This document shows positions 10,024 through 20,129 of a DNA stretch of 46,828 bases, piece after piece. The notes under the pieces were generated by a model. The model ran no database searches and was not told the DNA's origin. It was given only the letters and a program-made list of their open reading frames with translations. Within the stretch, counting starts at the first letter, position 1. The number at the start of each line of letters is the position of its first letter. Position numbers and translations under genes: made by a program. Source of the stretch: Alphaproteobacteria bacterium (GTDB taxonomy: Bacteria; Pseudomonadota; Alphaproteobacteria; UBA9655); assembly GCA_019746105.1 (NCBI GenBank), contig JAIESK010000059.1, positions 1 to 46,828 of the forward strand. The letters run 5' to 3'.

Positions 10024-10055
10024 AAAAAGTCGTCAAAATGAACTTCTGAGGACTC

Positions 10056-10382
10056 TTATTCCTTTAAAATACCTTTATCAGTAAGAAGCTTTTGAAGCTC
10101 ACCTGTTTCATACATTTCACGGACGATATCACATCCCCCAATGAACTCACCCTTAACATAAAGCTGAGGAATTGTTGGCCAATTGGTAAAGGATTTGATG
10201 CCTTCTCGCAGCTCACTGTCTTTGAGAACGTCAACAACCTTAAAATTAACATCCAGTGTATTTAAAATCTGGACAACAGCCGCTGAAAAACCGCACATGG
10301 GAAATTGAGCATTTCCTTTCATATATAAAACAACGTCATGAGAAGAGATATCTTCCCGAATTTGGTCAAAAGTTTGAGACAT
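10056..10382 (-). CDS. grxD: Monothiol glutaredoxin, Grx4/GrxD family
   Basis: [55 protein letters not shown]. Confidence 0.95.
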   Translation of the reverse strand: MSQTFDQIREDISSHDVVLYMKGNAQFPMCGFSAAVVQILNTLDVNFKVVDVLKDSELREGIKSFTNWPTIPQLYVKGEFIGGCDIVREMYETGELQKLLTDKGILKE

Positions 10383-10389
10383 AATTCAA

Positions 10390-10626
10390 TTACTCCTTTG
10401 GAACTTGAGTTTTAAGAGAAAGGGCATGTAAGGTTGTGCCCATGTGCCCTTGGAGGGCCTCATAAACCATTTTGTGTTGCTCGATCCTTGTTTTTCCTAA
10501 AAATGCTTTTGAAGTCATGGTCACAGCAAAATGGTCACTGTCTCCCACTAAGTCTTTGAGATCGATCTGAGCATCAGGAAATGCTTCTAAAAGAAACCCC
10601 ATGATTTTTTCACGAGACATGGCCAT
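10390..10626 (-). CDS. BolA/IbaG family protein
   Basis: LVGDSDHFAVTMTSKAFLGKTRIEQHKMVYEAL...HALSLKT; adjacent to grxD. Confidence 0.93.
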   Translation of the reverse strand: MAMSREKIMGFLLEAFPDAQIDLKDLVGDSDHFAVTMTSKAFLGKTRIEQHKMVYEALQGHMGTTLHALSLKTQVPKE

Positions 10627-10673
10627 TTTGTACTCCTCTACTGGTCTTTATATAAGAGAGAAAGAGAAGAGAA

Positions 10674-11315
10674 TCAACTTTCCTTATCTTTTAAGTTTAC
10701 CTTATCAGTCTTAGGTTCCAGGAGAGGATCAACAGCTTCTTGAAACTCTTTGAAAGTAAGAGTACGTGGATAGATTTTTGCATTAATGATAATAGTTGGA
10801 GTTGCCGTAATTTTATACTTTTTTTGGCCATCAATACGCACCTGAAGAATTTTATCCAAAAGTTCTTGGTTTTTAAGACAAGCATCAATCTGCTCTTCAG
10901 TGAGCCCATTTTTCAGAACAATTTTCTTTAATGCTTTAATAGGATCTTTTTCCGACAACCATTTCTCTTGAGAGGAATAGAAAGTTTTTGAAAAATTCAA
11001 GTATTTAAGCTCTCCTTGACACCAGGCCAATTGATGAGCTTGAACACTAAGCTGATCTCCGGGATAATCACGAAAGATAAGGCGAACTTTGCCGGGCTTT
11101 ATATACTTTTCATCAATTTCAGGGAGAACATCCGTGTGAAAGTTTGCACAATGAGCACAGGTGAAAGAAGAATAATTGATGACAATTACAGGAGCTTTGG
11201 CACTTCCCATACTTATTTCAGGAAGTGGATTCTTAGGAGCGGCCTTAGCTTTATCTGCATGCGCTTCCCCCAAAAATAGAATGGATAAAATCAAACTTGT
11301 GACAATGTATCTCAT
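10674..11315 (-). CDS. DsbA-family thiol:disulfide interchange protein
   Basis: Signal peptide MRYIVTSLILSILFLGEAHA; SSFTCAHCANFHTDVLPEI (CxxC); TATPTIIIN cis-Pro region. Confidence 0.92.
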   Translation of the reverse strand: MRYIVTSLILSILFLGEAHADKAKAAPKNPLPEISMGSAKAPVIVINYSSFTCAHCANFHTDVLPEIDEKYIKPGKVRLIFRDYPGDQLSVQAHQLAWCQGELKYLNFSKTFYSSQEKWLSEKDPIKALKKIVLKNGLTEEQIDACLKNQELLDKILQVRIDGQKKYKITATPTIIINAKIYPRTLTFKEFQEAVDPLLEPKTDKVNLKDKES

Positions 11316-11407
11316 CTTAAGCTCCTTTGAATTTTAGTAAAGGATAAGCAAAATAAGGTCATCTGACAAGATTTTCTTGAAAATGCATTGAATATAAAAA
11401 TATAGAG

Positions 11408-12037
11408 TTACGATTGGGATTTTTTAAGGAGGTCAATGACTTCTTCATCGGAAACTTGAGAAAAATCAAGATAATGTGCGCCAATGGCATAAAGATGAGG
11501 AGGCATTTCCAAACAAATAAGCTCTGTAACATTCTTTTTGAGGTGTTCTACCGTAGAAGGAACGCCGACAGGAACGGCGAATATTAATTTTTTGGGGGCC
11601 CATTGTTTTAAACTTTTTAAAGCCGCCTCTGCAGTGATACCCGTTGCAAGACCATCATCAATAAGAATCACTGTCTTTCCCTTAATTTTTTCGAAATTTT
11701 CTTCAACTCCATAAATACTGAGACGCCTTTTGAGTTCTTGCTCTTCACGCTTAATAATCTCTGTAAGGTCAGAAATTTTAAGATCGAGTTCTTGAAGTAA
11801 CTCTCTGTTGAAAACTTGGACTCCAGGAGCAACAGCCCCAACACCCAGTTCTGGTTGCCAGGGCACACCTATCTTTCGGGCAACAAAAACATGAAAAGGA
11901 GATTTTAAAGCTTTTGCAACAACAAAAGCAACGGGCACCCCCCCACGAGGAAGAGCAAAAATAAGAGGATTTTGAGATGCAAAAACTTTTAATTTATCTG
12001 CGAGTTGTTTTCCCGCATCAAAGCGATCTTGAAACAC
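11408..12037 (-). CDS. Phosphoribosyltransferase family protein
   Basis: VILIDDGLATGITAEAALKSL PRPP-binding motif; ALPRGGVPVAFVVA. Confidence 0.9.
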   Translation of the reverse strand: MFQDRFDAGKQLADKLKVFASQNPLIFALPRGGVPVAFVVAKALKSPFHVFVARKIGVPWQPELGVGAVAPGVQVFNRELLQELDLKISDLTEIIKREEQELKRRLSIYGVEENFEKIKGKTVILIDDGLATGITAEAALKSLKQWAPKKLIFAVPVGVPSTVEHLKKNVTELICLEMPPHLYAIGAHYLDFSQVSDEEVIDLLKKSQS

Positions 12038-12054
12038 GAGATACGTCCATTCGT

Positions 12055-12088
12055 AAAAAGGACGAATCTCTTAAAGTTCGTCCTTTTT
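12055..12088. terminator. Rho-independent terminator between the CBS gene and the phosphoribosyltransferase gene
   Basis: Perfect 12-bp stem AAAAAGGACGAA / TTCGTCCTTTTT with 10-nt loop. Confidence 0.75.
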
Positions 12089-12098
12089 TACATTGATA

Positions 12099-12518
12099 TT
12101 AATGCTTTGTTTCAGAGATAGAATGCAAAGCTCTTGCAGCTTCCTTATCTGATCCTTTTGCAGAAAGATCTCCTAAGGAAATAATACCAACGACATGGTT
12201 ACTCTTATCCAGAACAGCAAGGCGGCGAATTTGATCTTTTGACATATGTCGAGAAGCCTCTTCAAGAGTATCCTCCTCAAAACACGTTTCACATTTTGGT
12301 GTCATCACTTCTCTAACCGTGAGCTCTTCCAAAGCTTTGCCTTGAGCGAGGGCACGAATGATAATGTCTCGATCCGTGATAACCCCTTCAAGTCGATCAT
12401 CTTCGCCGACGGGTATCATTCCAATGTCTTTCTCACGCATGAGTTTTGCAGCATCAGTAAGATGGGCATGGGGATGAATAAGTTTAACGTCTTTTGACAT
12501 AATTTCTTTAACTCTCAT
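12099..12518 (-). CDS. CBS-domain-pair protein
   Basis: MRVKEIMSKDVKLIHPHAHLTDAAKLMREKDIGMIPVGEDDRLEGVITDRDIIIRALAQG plus second CBS repeat. Confidence 0.95.
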   Translation of the reverse strand: MRVKEIMSKDVKLIHPHAHLTDAAKLMREKDIGMIPVGEDDRLEGVITDRDIIIRALAQGKALEELTVREVMTPKCETCFEEDTLEEASRHMSKDQIRRLAVLDKSNHVVGIISLGDLSAKGSDKEAARALHSISETKH

Positions 12519-12596
12519 TGTATTAACCTCCGATTTAGTATTTATTTATTGTATTTTTTAATAATTATAGAATAACAGAAATAGATTAATATTAAA

Positions 12597-13934
12597 TTAA
12601 GAGAGTTTTACTTTAGGCCAACGAAATATTATTGCAATAATGGCTCCTATACCTAAGAAGTAACAATAATAGATATAAGGCAGGATGCTTAAGGGAGAGA
12701 CACCAGCAATTGAGCCTGCCAAGAGGACTTGGGCACTATAAGGAAGGATACCTTGAAAAACACAGGAAAAAATGGTCACAAGAGCGGCTGTACGTGCCAT
12801 AGGCACATGGTATTTCTGGGAAATTTCTAAGGTGGCTTCTCCAGCCAAGATAATGGCAATTGTGTTATTGGCAGTACAAAAATCACAAATGCTGACAAGG
12901 AGGCTTATGGCACTTTCTGCAATTCGAGAACCTTGAGCTTTTCGTCCCCATTTTTGAATAAGTTTATCAATAGATTTTACTAAAAAGCGGATCCCTCCTT
13001 GGTCTTTTGCAAGCTCACTCAAACCACCAATGAGGAGAGAGAGAATGAGAATCTCATTCATAGAGGTATAGCCTTCAAAAATATTTTTTGCGAGCGTTAG
13101 CCCTGTATAAGAGGGGGAAAAGAAGAGGCCTATTAGACTCCCCAAGATAAGACCAGAGGAGAGGACTATGAAAACATTCACTCCTAAAAGGGCAATGATA
13201 AGGACAAAAATATAAGGAAACGCAAAAATAAGCTCTGGCGCGTGCGTGTTGGACGGTAGAGGTTTAACTTCACCAGATGCAGAAAAAATATAAAGAAGAA
13301 GTGTCAAAATTAAAGGGCCGAGAGCAATAAGAAAGTTAATCTTAAACTTATCTCTCAAAGAGCATCCATGGATTTGGGTTGCAGCAATAGTGGTATCAGA
13401 AATCATGGAGAGATTATCCCCAAACATGGCTCCACTAATCACCGCCCCTGCCATAAGGCTCGGGTTGATTCCTAAGGCCTGAGAAATTCCAACCGCAATA
13501 GGAGCAATAGCGGCAATGGTTCCCATAGAGGTCCCCATAGAGGTTGAGACAAAAGTGCCAATAACAAAAACGCCGGCAAGGGTTGCTTCTTGAGGAACAA
13601 ATTGAAGGGCAAATTGAACCGTAGCTTCAACGCCACCAATACCCTTAAGAACTTCCGTATAGGCCCCTGCAAGCAAGTAAATCATACACATGGTAATGAT
13701 ATTTTTTTCACGCACGCCTTCTAAAAAAATAGAAATATTATTGGAAAGTGATTCACGCCCAAGAAAAACAGCCAAAACAAGAGCCGGAAGGATGGCAACG
13801 CTTGCGGAAACCTTATAAAAAGCAAGTTCAGCCCCTTGTAAGGTATAGTAAACCCCACTTCCAATAAAAATGGTTAAGAAGAAAGCAATAGGAAGAAGGG
13901 CAAGGGGTCCTTTGAGACTAAAATGATGGCGCAT
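12597..13934 (-). CDS. Na+/H+ antiporter, NhaC-type
   Basis: Multi-TM with GAVISGAMFGDNLSMISDTTIAATQIHGCSLRDKFKIN typical of NhaC-like transporters. Confidence 0.85.
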   Translation of the reverse strand: MRHHFSLKGPLALLPIAFFLTIFIGSGVYYTLQGAELAFYKVSASVAILPALVLAVFLGRESLSNNISIFLEGVREKNIITMCMIYLLAGAYTEVLKGIGGVEATVQFALQFVPQEATLAGVFVIGTFVSTSMGTSMGTIAAIAPIAVGISQALGINPSLMAGAVISGAMFGDNLSMISDTTIAATQIHGCSLRDKFKINFLIALGPLILTLLLYIFSASGEVKPLPSNTHAPELIFAFPYIFVLIIALLGVNVFIVLSSGLILGSLIGLFFSPSYTGLTLAKNIFEGYTSMNEILILSLLIGGLSELAKDQGGIRFLVKSIDKLIQKWGRKAQGSRIAESAISLLVSICDFCTANNTIAIILAGEATLEISQKYHVPMARTAALVTIFSCVFQGILPYSAQVLLAGSIAGVSPLSILPYIYYCYFLGIGAIIAIIFRWPKVKLS

Positions 13935-13938
13935 GATT

Positions 13939-14829
13939 TTAAACTTCTTCCCTTTGCGTTTCTTGAGTCAGAAAATCAATGAAGACTTGTACCCGCTTAA
14001 TTGTTTTCAAGTGGGAAGGATACACAGCATACTGATTTAAAACAACTTTGGGAAGATGGGGAAGGATTTCCACTAACTCAGGATCATTTTTAACAACATA
14101 TTTTTGAAGAGCTGAAATTCCAAGACCTGCGCTTGTCGCTTCATGGATGGCTTGAAGATTGTTTAAAACGAGGTAGGGCCTTCTACGTGATTGAGCCTTA
14201 ACCGTTAAAAGCCAATTGAGGTTCCCGTAAACGTGGGGCTTTTCTCTTCCAAAAACAATGAGTTGATGGTGATCCAAATCCTCTGGTTTTTGAGGAGTTC
14301 CATACTTTTTAAGGTAGGATTTACTTGCATATACATGGAAAGGAAAGGGAAAAGGAGGTGAGTGAATCATATCCGAGTAGGTGGGAAGCACAGGGGTGAT
14401 CCACACATCGGCCTCACGAAGATTGAGATCAATTTCATCATCCCTCAAAAAAATACTGACTTCAATGTCGGGATATAAATCTATAAATTTTTGGATACGC
14501 TCTGCTAACCATAGGGAGCCAAAAGCGATAGTAGCTGCAATGCGGAGAGGGCCACGCGTATAATTTTTGAGCTCTTCAATCTCACTTTGAGCCGATGAAA
14601 TCTTTGCAAAGACTTTTGCGACGATCCCATAAAGCATTTCACCATTTTCGGTTAAAACTAAGCCACGAGCCACCCGTTTAAAAAGCTTAAGGCCTAATTC
14701 TTCCTCAAGAATATGTATTTGGCGGCTGATTGCTGATTGGCTAATATTGAGGCTAAGGGTAGCTTTGGTAAAGCTTCCCGCTGACGCTACCGTATAAAAA
14801 ATACGAAGTTTATCCCAATTCATTTTCAT
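13939..14829 (-). CDS. LysR-family transcriptional regulator
   Basis: N-terminal HTH: WDKLRIFYTVASAGSFTKATLSLNISQSAISRQIHILEEELGLKLFKR. Confidence 0.95.
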   Translation of the reverse strand: MKMNWDKLRIFYTVASAGSFTKATLSLNISQSAISRQIHILEEELGLKLFKRVARGLVLTENGEMLYGIVAKVFAKISSAQSEIEELKNYTRGPLRIAATIAFGSLWLAERIQKFIDLYPDIEVSIFLRDDEIDLNLREADVWITPVLPTYSDMIHSPPFPFPFHVYASKSYLKKYGTPQKPEDLDHHQLIVFGREKPHVYGNLNWLLTVKAQSRRRPYLVLNNLQAIHEATSAGLGISALQKYVVKNDPELVEILPHLPKVVLNQYAVYPSHLKTIKRVQVFIDFLTQETQREEV

Positions 14830-14893
14830 AAAATGTGTCTTTTAATTTTTCTGTGAATCATAGGCTGTTCCCAGCGAATTTGTAAACAAGGTC

Positions 14894-15724
14894 TTATGTT
14901 TTTTTGAATTGATGACGAAACCATGTTAACTGCCGTTTGGCATATTGACGGGTGTGAATCAAAGTCAACTCAAAAGCCTCTTCAAAAGAAATTTCTCCCT
15001 TTAAATAAGATTCAAATTCTTGAAATCCGATGGCTTTTCTTGCTTGGGAAGAGAGAGAAGATAATCGGAGACGGGAAATTTCATCCAAAACACCTCCTTC
15101 CAGCATCTTATGCAAACGCAAGGTAATGCGAGCCTCAAGTTCCTTTTTATTTGGCATCAGAAGACAGATTTCAAATTCGTAAGCAGAAGGCAATGGTTTT
15201 TGAGTTTGCCAAAAACTGAGAGGTTTTCCTGTACCATAAAAAACTTCAAGACCTCTTTGTGTCCTTTGACGATCTTGAGGAGAAAGACGCTCTGCAAGGA
15301 GGGGATCGACTTTCTTGAGCTCAGCATAGTTCTCTTCTTGAGAGTCTTTCAGTTGCTTTCGAATTTGTGGATCGATGGAGGGGATCATTGAAATGCCGTC
15401 TCTTAAGGATTTAAGGTAAAGCCCCGTTCCCCCCACAACGATAGGGAGCTTATTGTTTTTTAAAGCCGTCTCAATTTCAGACGTTACTAAAGGAAGCCAC
15501 TTTCCAACGGAGAAGGTTTGGCTAGGATCAAGAAAGCCGTAAAGATGGTGGCGCACTTCTTGGCACTCTCGAAGAGAAGGCTGGGCTGTTAGAATTTCAA
15601 GGCCGCGATAAACTTGAAGGCTATCTCCATTGATAATGACGCCATCTAAAGCTTTGCCTTTGTTGAGGGCAAGTTCAGACTTTCCACTTGCTGTGGGCCC
15701 TACAATAAGAAGAACCTTACCCAA
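14894..15724 (-). CDS. miaA: tRNA dimethylallyltransferase
   Basis: IVGPTASGKSELAL; INGDSLQVYRGLEILTAQPS; VVGGTGLYLKSL; ARKAIGFQEFESYL. Confidence 0.95.
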   Translation of the reverse strand: MGKVLLIVGPTASGKSELALNKGKALDGVIINGDSLQVYRGLEILTAQPSLRECQEVRHHLYGFLDPSQTFSVGKWLPLVTSEIETALKNNKLPIVVGGTGLYLKSLRDGISMIPSIDPQIRKQLKDSQEENYAELKKVDPLLAERLSPQDRQRTQRGLEVFYGTGKPLSFWQTQKPLPSAYEFEICLLMPNKKELEARITLRLHKMLEGGVLDEISRLRLSSLSSQARKAIGFQEFESYLKGEISFEEAFELTLIHTRQYAKRQLTWFRHQFKKT

Positions 15725-16982
15725 TGCTATACAAAATGCCTATAATTGCGGCACTCATACAGCTGGCAATCGTTCCAGCGATGAGAGCTTTGATCCCTAG
15801 GGAGATGATTTCTTGCTTTCGCTCAGGAACCATAGTGCCAATGCCCCCAATCTGAATGCCGATACTGCTCAAGTTAGCAAAGCCAGCAAGGGCATAAGTC
15901 ATAATGATACCGCTTTTCACACTCAAAACACCCGCAGGAAGGGCTGCAAGGCCCACGAAAGCCACAATTTCATTAAGAATTGTCTTCTTTCCTAAAAGGG
16001 CGCCTGCAGGAATAGCCTCACTCCAAGGAATTCCGATAAACCAAGCGAGAGGGGCTAAAATGTAACCTAGAAGGAGCTGCAAACTCATAGCTTCTCCATC
16101 AATAGCGGGAAGAAGGCCTAGCAGAGAATTGGCAAGGGCCACAATCGCAAGAAAAACGATCAACATAGCTAAGATATTAATATAAAGACGCATCCCATCA
16201 GAGGTTCCTTGGGTAATAGCTTCCATAGATCCAGAGAACTGATAGGGCACTACAAGATGACCAGAGGTATCTTCTCCCACTTGGGGGATGAGAATCCGTG
16301 AGATGGTAATCGCTGCAGGAATACTGATAATAGAAGCTGTGAGGATGTGAGCAATGGGATCAGGAATAGTACCTTCTAAAATCATGGCATAAAGAACCAT
16401 AATAGAGATGGATGTTGTCGCCATACCTGCAGTCATAACAGTGAAAAGCTCGCTTCTGGTAAATTTTCCAAGATAAGGCCTAACAAGAAGAGGGGCTTCC
16501 GTTTGTCCTAAAAAGATTTTAGCCGCCGCACAAACCCCAAGGGCACCACCAATTCCAAGGCCTTTTTGGAAAACACCTGAAAAAAGCCTCACAATGAAAG
16601 GCAAAATACGCCAATGGAACAAAAGCATAGCAAGAGCACTAATAACGATAACCATGGGTAACGCTTGGAAAGCGAAGATAAAGCTATTTGACCCTTCCTT
16701 TGCAGAGTAGGGAGCGTCGCCTCCTCCTAAATAGCCGAAAACAAAGCTTGTACCAGCAACGGTGGCGTCCTTAAGCGCCATGACACCTTCTCCAATCCAG
16801 AGAAAGCCTGAACGTACAAAGCCAAATTTTGTGACAACAACGGCGAGAAGGATTTGAATGGCAAGTCCTAGGAAGACACTTTTAAAATTGACTTGTTTTC
16901 TATTTTCACTGAAAACCCAGGCTAGGAAAATGAATAATACTAAACCCGCACATGCTTGAAAAACGAGTTCTATATTTGCCAT
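15717..16982 (-). CDS. Concentrative nucleoside transporter (NupC/CNT family)
   Basis: GVCAAAKIFLGQTEAPLLVRPYLGKFTRSELFTVMTAGMATTS; ALAGFANLSSIGIQIGGIG. Confidence 0.94.
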   Translation of the reverse strand: MANIELVFQACAGLVLFIFLAWVFSENRKQVNFKSVFLGLAIQILLAVVVTKFGFVRSGFLWIGEGVMALKDATVAGTSFVFGYLGGGDAPYSAKEGSNSFIFAFQALPMVIVISALAMLLFHWRILPFIVRLFSGVFQKGLGIGGALGVCAAAKIFLGQTEAPLLVRPYLGKFTRSELFTVMTAGMATTSISIMVLYAMILEGTIPDPIAHILTASIISIPAAITISRILIPQVGEDTSGHLVVPYQFSGSMEAITQGTSDGMRLYINILAMLIVFLAIVALANSLLGLLPAIDGEAMSLQLLLGYILAPLAWFIGIPWSEAIPAGALLGKKTILNEIVAFVGLAALPAGVLSVKSGIIMTYALAGFANLSSIGIQIGGIGTMVPERKQEIISLGIKALIAGTIASCMSAAIIGILYSIG

Positions 16983-17107
16983 GTGTTCCTCCTCAACCTA
17001 TGTTATAACCAAAATTAAATTGCGCATGATTAATCTCATAAAACAAGTTGGTTAAAGACGCCAGAAGAATTATCATAATTAATGAACTTTTTTCTTAACG
17101 ATAACGA

Positions 17108-18484
17108 GTGGGCCTGCTTATGACTGAATTGAGTCTTATCTTAGTAACTCTTATAGGATTTCTCCTCCTTGGACTCTCCCTATTAATATACTTTCAAAAG
17201 AAAATTTCGTATCTCAATGAAGAAAAAACTCTTTATCAGGAAAGAGCTAACCGTCTTCCCAGTCTTGAAGAACTGTTGATTCGCAAAGATGAGGAGCTCC
17301 GGATGCTGGGAGAGAAAAATGCTGAATTACGGATAGAGCTTCAACGCACGGAAAAAGAAAATAAAGATAAATTAAGTCTTTTGGAAAATATTCAAAAACA
17401 GTGGGAAGATAAATTCAAGGTGATCTCTTCTGAGGCACTTTCTTTAACGAATAAATCTTTTTTAGAATTGGCAACAGCGACCTTAGAAAAATTTCAAGAG
17501 TCCTCTAAAGTTGATCTTTCCAGCCGACAAAAAGCGATTGCAGACCTTGTAAAACCGGTGGCCGAATCTCTTCAAACTGTTGATAAAAAAATAGTTGAGC
17601 TTGAGAAATCAAGGATGAGCGCTTATGCGGTTCTGAAACATCAAGTGAGCGAGCTTCTAGTCAGTCAAAATCAACTTAAATCTGAAACCTCAAATTTGGT
17701 TAATGCCTTGAAAACGCCTTCGGTAAGGGGACGATGGGGAGAAATGCAGTTAAGGCGTGTTGTTGAGATGGCAGGTATGCTGAATTACTGTGATTTTGAA
17801 GAACAAGTCACCTCTTCAGAAAATGAGGGGAGACTCAGACCCGATCTTATTATTAATCTTCCCGGTAACAAAAAAATTATTGTGGATGCGAAAGCGCCTT
17901 TAGCAGCCTATCTTGAAGCCTTAGAAACCAAAGATGAGGATGTGCGCAAAGAGAAATTAAAAGATCACGCACGTCAAGTACGGACCCATATCAGAGCTCT
18001 TGCCAAACGATCCTATTATGAGCAATTCCAACCCGCTCCTGACTTCGTTGTTTTATTTTTGCCCGGAGAAACCTTTTTCAGTGCTGCCTTAGAGCAAGAT
18101 CCCAGCCTTATCGAAGCTGGCGTTGAGGAGCGTATCATCCTTGCAACTCCTACAACCCTTATTGCCCTTTTAAGGGCAGTGGCTTATGGATGGCGTCACG
18201 AACAACTTGCTGAAAATGCCAAGGAGATCAGCGATCTTGGCCGCGAGCTTTATAAACGTCTTTCAGATATGTCCGATCATTTTGCGCGTTTGGGAAAAAA
18301 TTTAGGGAGCGCTGTTCAATCCTATAATCAAACGGTAGGAAGCCTTGAACATCGTGTGCTTTCAAGCGCACGAAAATTTAAAGAGCTGGGGTCAACGTCG
18401 CAAGCCGCTGAAATTACTGACCTTGAACCTCTTGACCAAACGCCCAGAGAACTGCAATCTCTTGAATTGAAAAAAGTGGGGTAA
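17108..18484 (+). CDS. rmuC: DNA recombination protein RmuC
   Basis: SVRGRWGEMQLRRVVEMAGML; PDLIINLPGNKKIIVDAKAPLAAYLEA; coiled-coil N-terminus. Confidence 0.94.
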   Translation: MGLLMTELSLILVTLIGFLLLGLSLLIYFQKKISYLNEEKTLYQERANRLPSLEELLIRKDEELRMLGEKNAELRIELQRTEKENKDKLSLLENIQKQWEDKFKVISSEALSLTNKSFLELATATLEKFQESSKVDLSSRQKAIADLVKPVAESLQTVDKKIVELEKSRMSAYAVLKHQVSELLVSQNQLKSETSNLVNALKTPSVRGRWGEMQLRRVVEMAGMLNYCDFEEQVTSSENEGRLRPDLIINLPGNKKIIVDAKAPLAAYLEALETKDEDVRKEKLKDHARQVRTHIRALAKRSYYEQFQPAPDFVVLFLPGETFFSAALEQDPSLIEAGVEERIILATPTTLIALLRAVAYGWRHEQLAENAKEISDLGRELYKRLSDMSDHFARLGKNLGSAVQSYNQTVGSLEHRVLSSARKFKELGSTSQAAEITDLEPLDQTPRELQSLELKKVG

Positions 18485-18486
18485 CC

Positions 18487-19782
18487 ATGAGATACGTTTT
18501 CGTTATTGGATTTCTTTTTCTGACGTCTTCGGCAAAGGCAGTCGTTCAAGATGTCTCTCAATCAACACAACTTGAAGTGAATGTTACCTTATATCCTCAA
18601 GATATGGCGTTGATTAAGGAAAGGAGAAAAGCTTGGCTAACGGAAGGCTCTAATAAACTGTTAATCAAGGATGTCCCCGCATCCATTCTTATGAATAGCT
18701 TTCTTTTTCAACTTATTCCTCCTTCTTCCTCAATTAAAGTTCTAGAATATAATTATCAAAGTCCTGACATTACCCGAGAGAAATTGCTTGAGCACTCCAT
18801 TGGAGAAGCTATTAATATTCTTCCTCTCTCATCCCGTCCTGTACCCGTTACAGGAACCCTTCTCTCTCTTGATGGGGAAGATGCGATTGTTAGCTCTCAA
18901 GGAACAATTTTCTCAGTTAATAAAAATCGTATAGCCTATCCTCATCTCCCATATACTTTGGTTTCTGAGCCTATGATTACCCTGAAGCTTTTGAATTCTA
19001 AGGCTGGAGAATATCAATTCGATATGGGCTACCTTGCAAAAGGTTTTTCTTGGTATGCAGGGTACACAATTATTGTAGGGGTTGATGGAGCGCATCTTGA
19101 TTTAAACAGCTGGATTGTGATTCATAACAATAGCCGTGTGGATATTAAAAAGGGGCACTTTCGTATCGCTCAGCAAAAGGGCTTTTTTTATGATGTGGAA
19201 CGACTCACCAGCCTTCCTGACAAAGCGGTGAAGAATCTTATGTGGTTTTCAGCTGCAAATCTTACACCTATTCGAAGTTACAGAATTTATCCGAAGAATG
19301 ATATTACAGTTAACGAAGAAGGTCTGGTAATGAAGCCAAAGGCTGAAACATGGTTATCTGTCAAAAATACAAAGGCTCAAGGCCTTGGTGTTGTTTTTCC
19401 AGAAGGTAACATGCAAGTCTTTCAGCGCAATGGAGATGGGTCTCTTCTTTATATTGGCGAAAATAAGTCACCCCTCACCCCCATTGATCAATCTTTAAGT
19501 ATAAGAGTGGGCAGCACAAAAGAAATCATAACAGAAATGCGCCAGACGGACTATCGGAAATTGGGCAGCAACGTGGTGGAATCAGGATATCGGTTGGATT
19601 TAAAGAATACCACGGATACAACTAAGGAAGTCACCATTTTCCAAGACGTTTTAGGAGAATGGGTAATTTTAAGAGAAACCCACCCTCATGAAGAAGAGGA
19701 GAAAAGAATTACATGGACGATAGATATTCCGCCTCAAGATGAGGTAAGTTTGCGTTACCGTATTCGTATGAACGTGAAATAA
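18487..19782 (+). CDS. DUF4139-like secreted protein
   Basis: Signal peptide MRYVFVIGFLFLTSSAKA; YNYQSPDITREKLLEHSIG, beta-rich C-terminus ending in RITWTIDIPPQDEVSLRYRIRMNVK. Confidence 0.7.
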   Translation: MRYVFVIGFLFLTSSAKAVVQDVSQSTQLEVNVTLYPQDMALIKERRKAWLTEGSNKLLIKDVPASILMNSFLFQLIPPSSSIKVLEYNYQSPDITREKLLEHSIGEAINILPLSSRPVPVTGTLLSLDGEDAIVSSQGTIFSVNKNRIAYPHLPYTLVSEPMITLKLLNSKAGEYQFDMGYLAKGFSWYAGYTIIVGVDGAHLDLNSWIVIHNNSRVDIKKGHFRIAQQKGFFYDVERLTSLPDKAVKNLMWFSAANLTPIRSYRIYPKNDITVNEEGLVMKPKAETWLSVKNTKAQGLGVVFPEGNMQVFQRNGDGSLLYIGENKSPLTPIDQSLSIRVGSTKEIITEMRQTDYRKLGSNVVESGYRLDLKNTTDTTKEVTIFQDVLGEWVILRETHPHEEEEKRITWTIDIPPQDEVSLRYRIRMNVK

Positions 19783-19790
19783 GACAGGAT

Positions 19791-20129
19791 ATGACTAAAA
19801 TAATAGAGGCTCTCCTCAATTCTCTCAATGGACTGATTTTAACTTGGAAAAGCGAGCAGGCCTTTCGTTTAGAAGTCATTCTCTCTATTCTAATAGCACC
19901 TTTTGTTGTATTTATTCAAGCCGACAAAGCGTCTAAAATGTTTGTTCTTTTTTCCTTTGCACTTGTTCTCATTATAGAATTACTCAATACATCCCTTGAA
20001 AAGGCAAATGATGCACGAACTCAACAACAGGACCCCTTGATCAGATTTTCAAAAGATGCCGCTTCTTCAGCTGTCTTCATAGCGCTTTGTTTAGCAGGCA
20101 TTTCTCTATTGAATGTGTTCTTTTTTTGA
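19791..20129 (+). CDS. dgkA: Diacylglycerol kinase
   Basis: SEQAFRLEVILSI; FALVLIIELLNTSLEKANDA catalytic region. Confidence 0.9.
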   Translation: MTKIIEALLNSLNGLILTWKSEQAFRLEVILSILIAPFVVFIQADKASKMFVLFSFALVLIIELLNTSLEKANDARTQQQDPLIRFSKDAASSAVFIALCLAGISLLNVFFF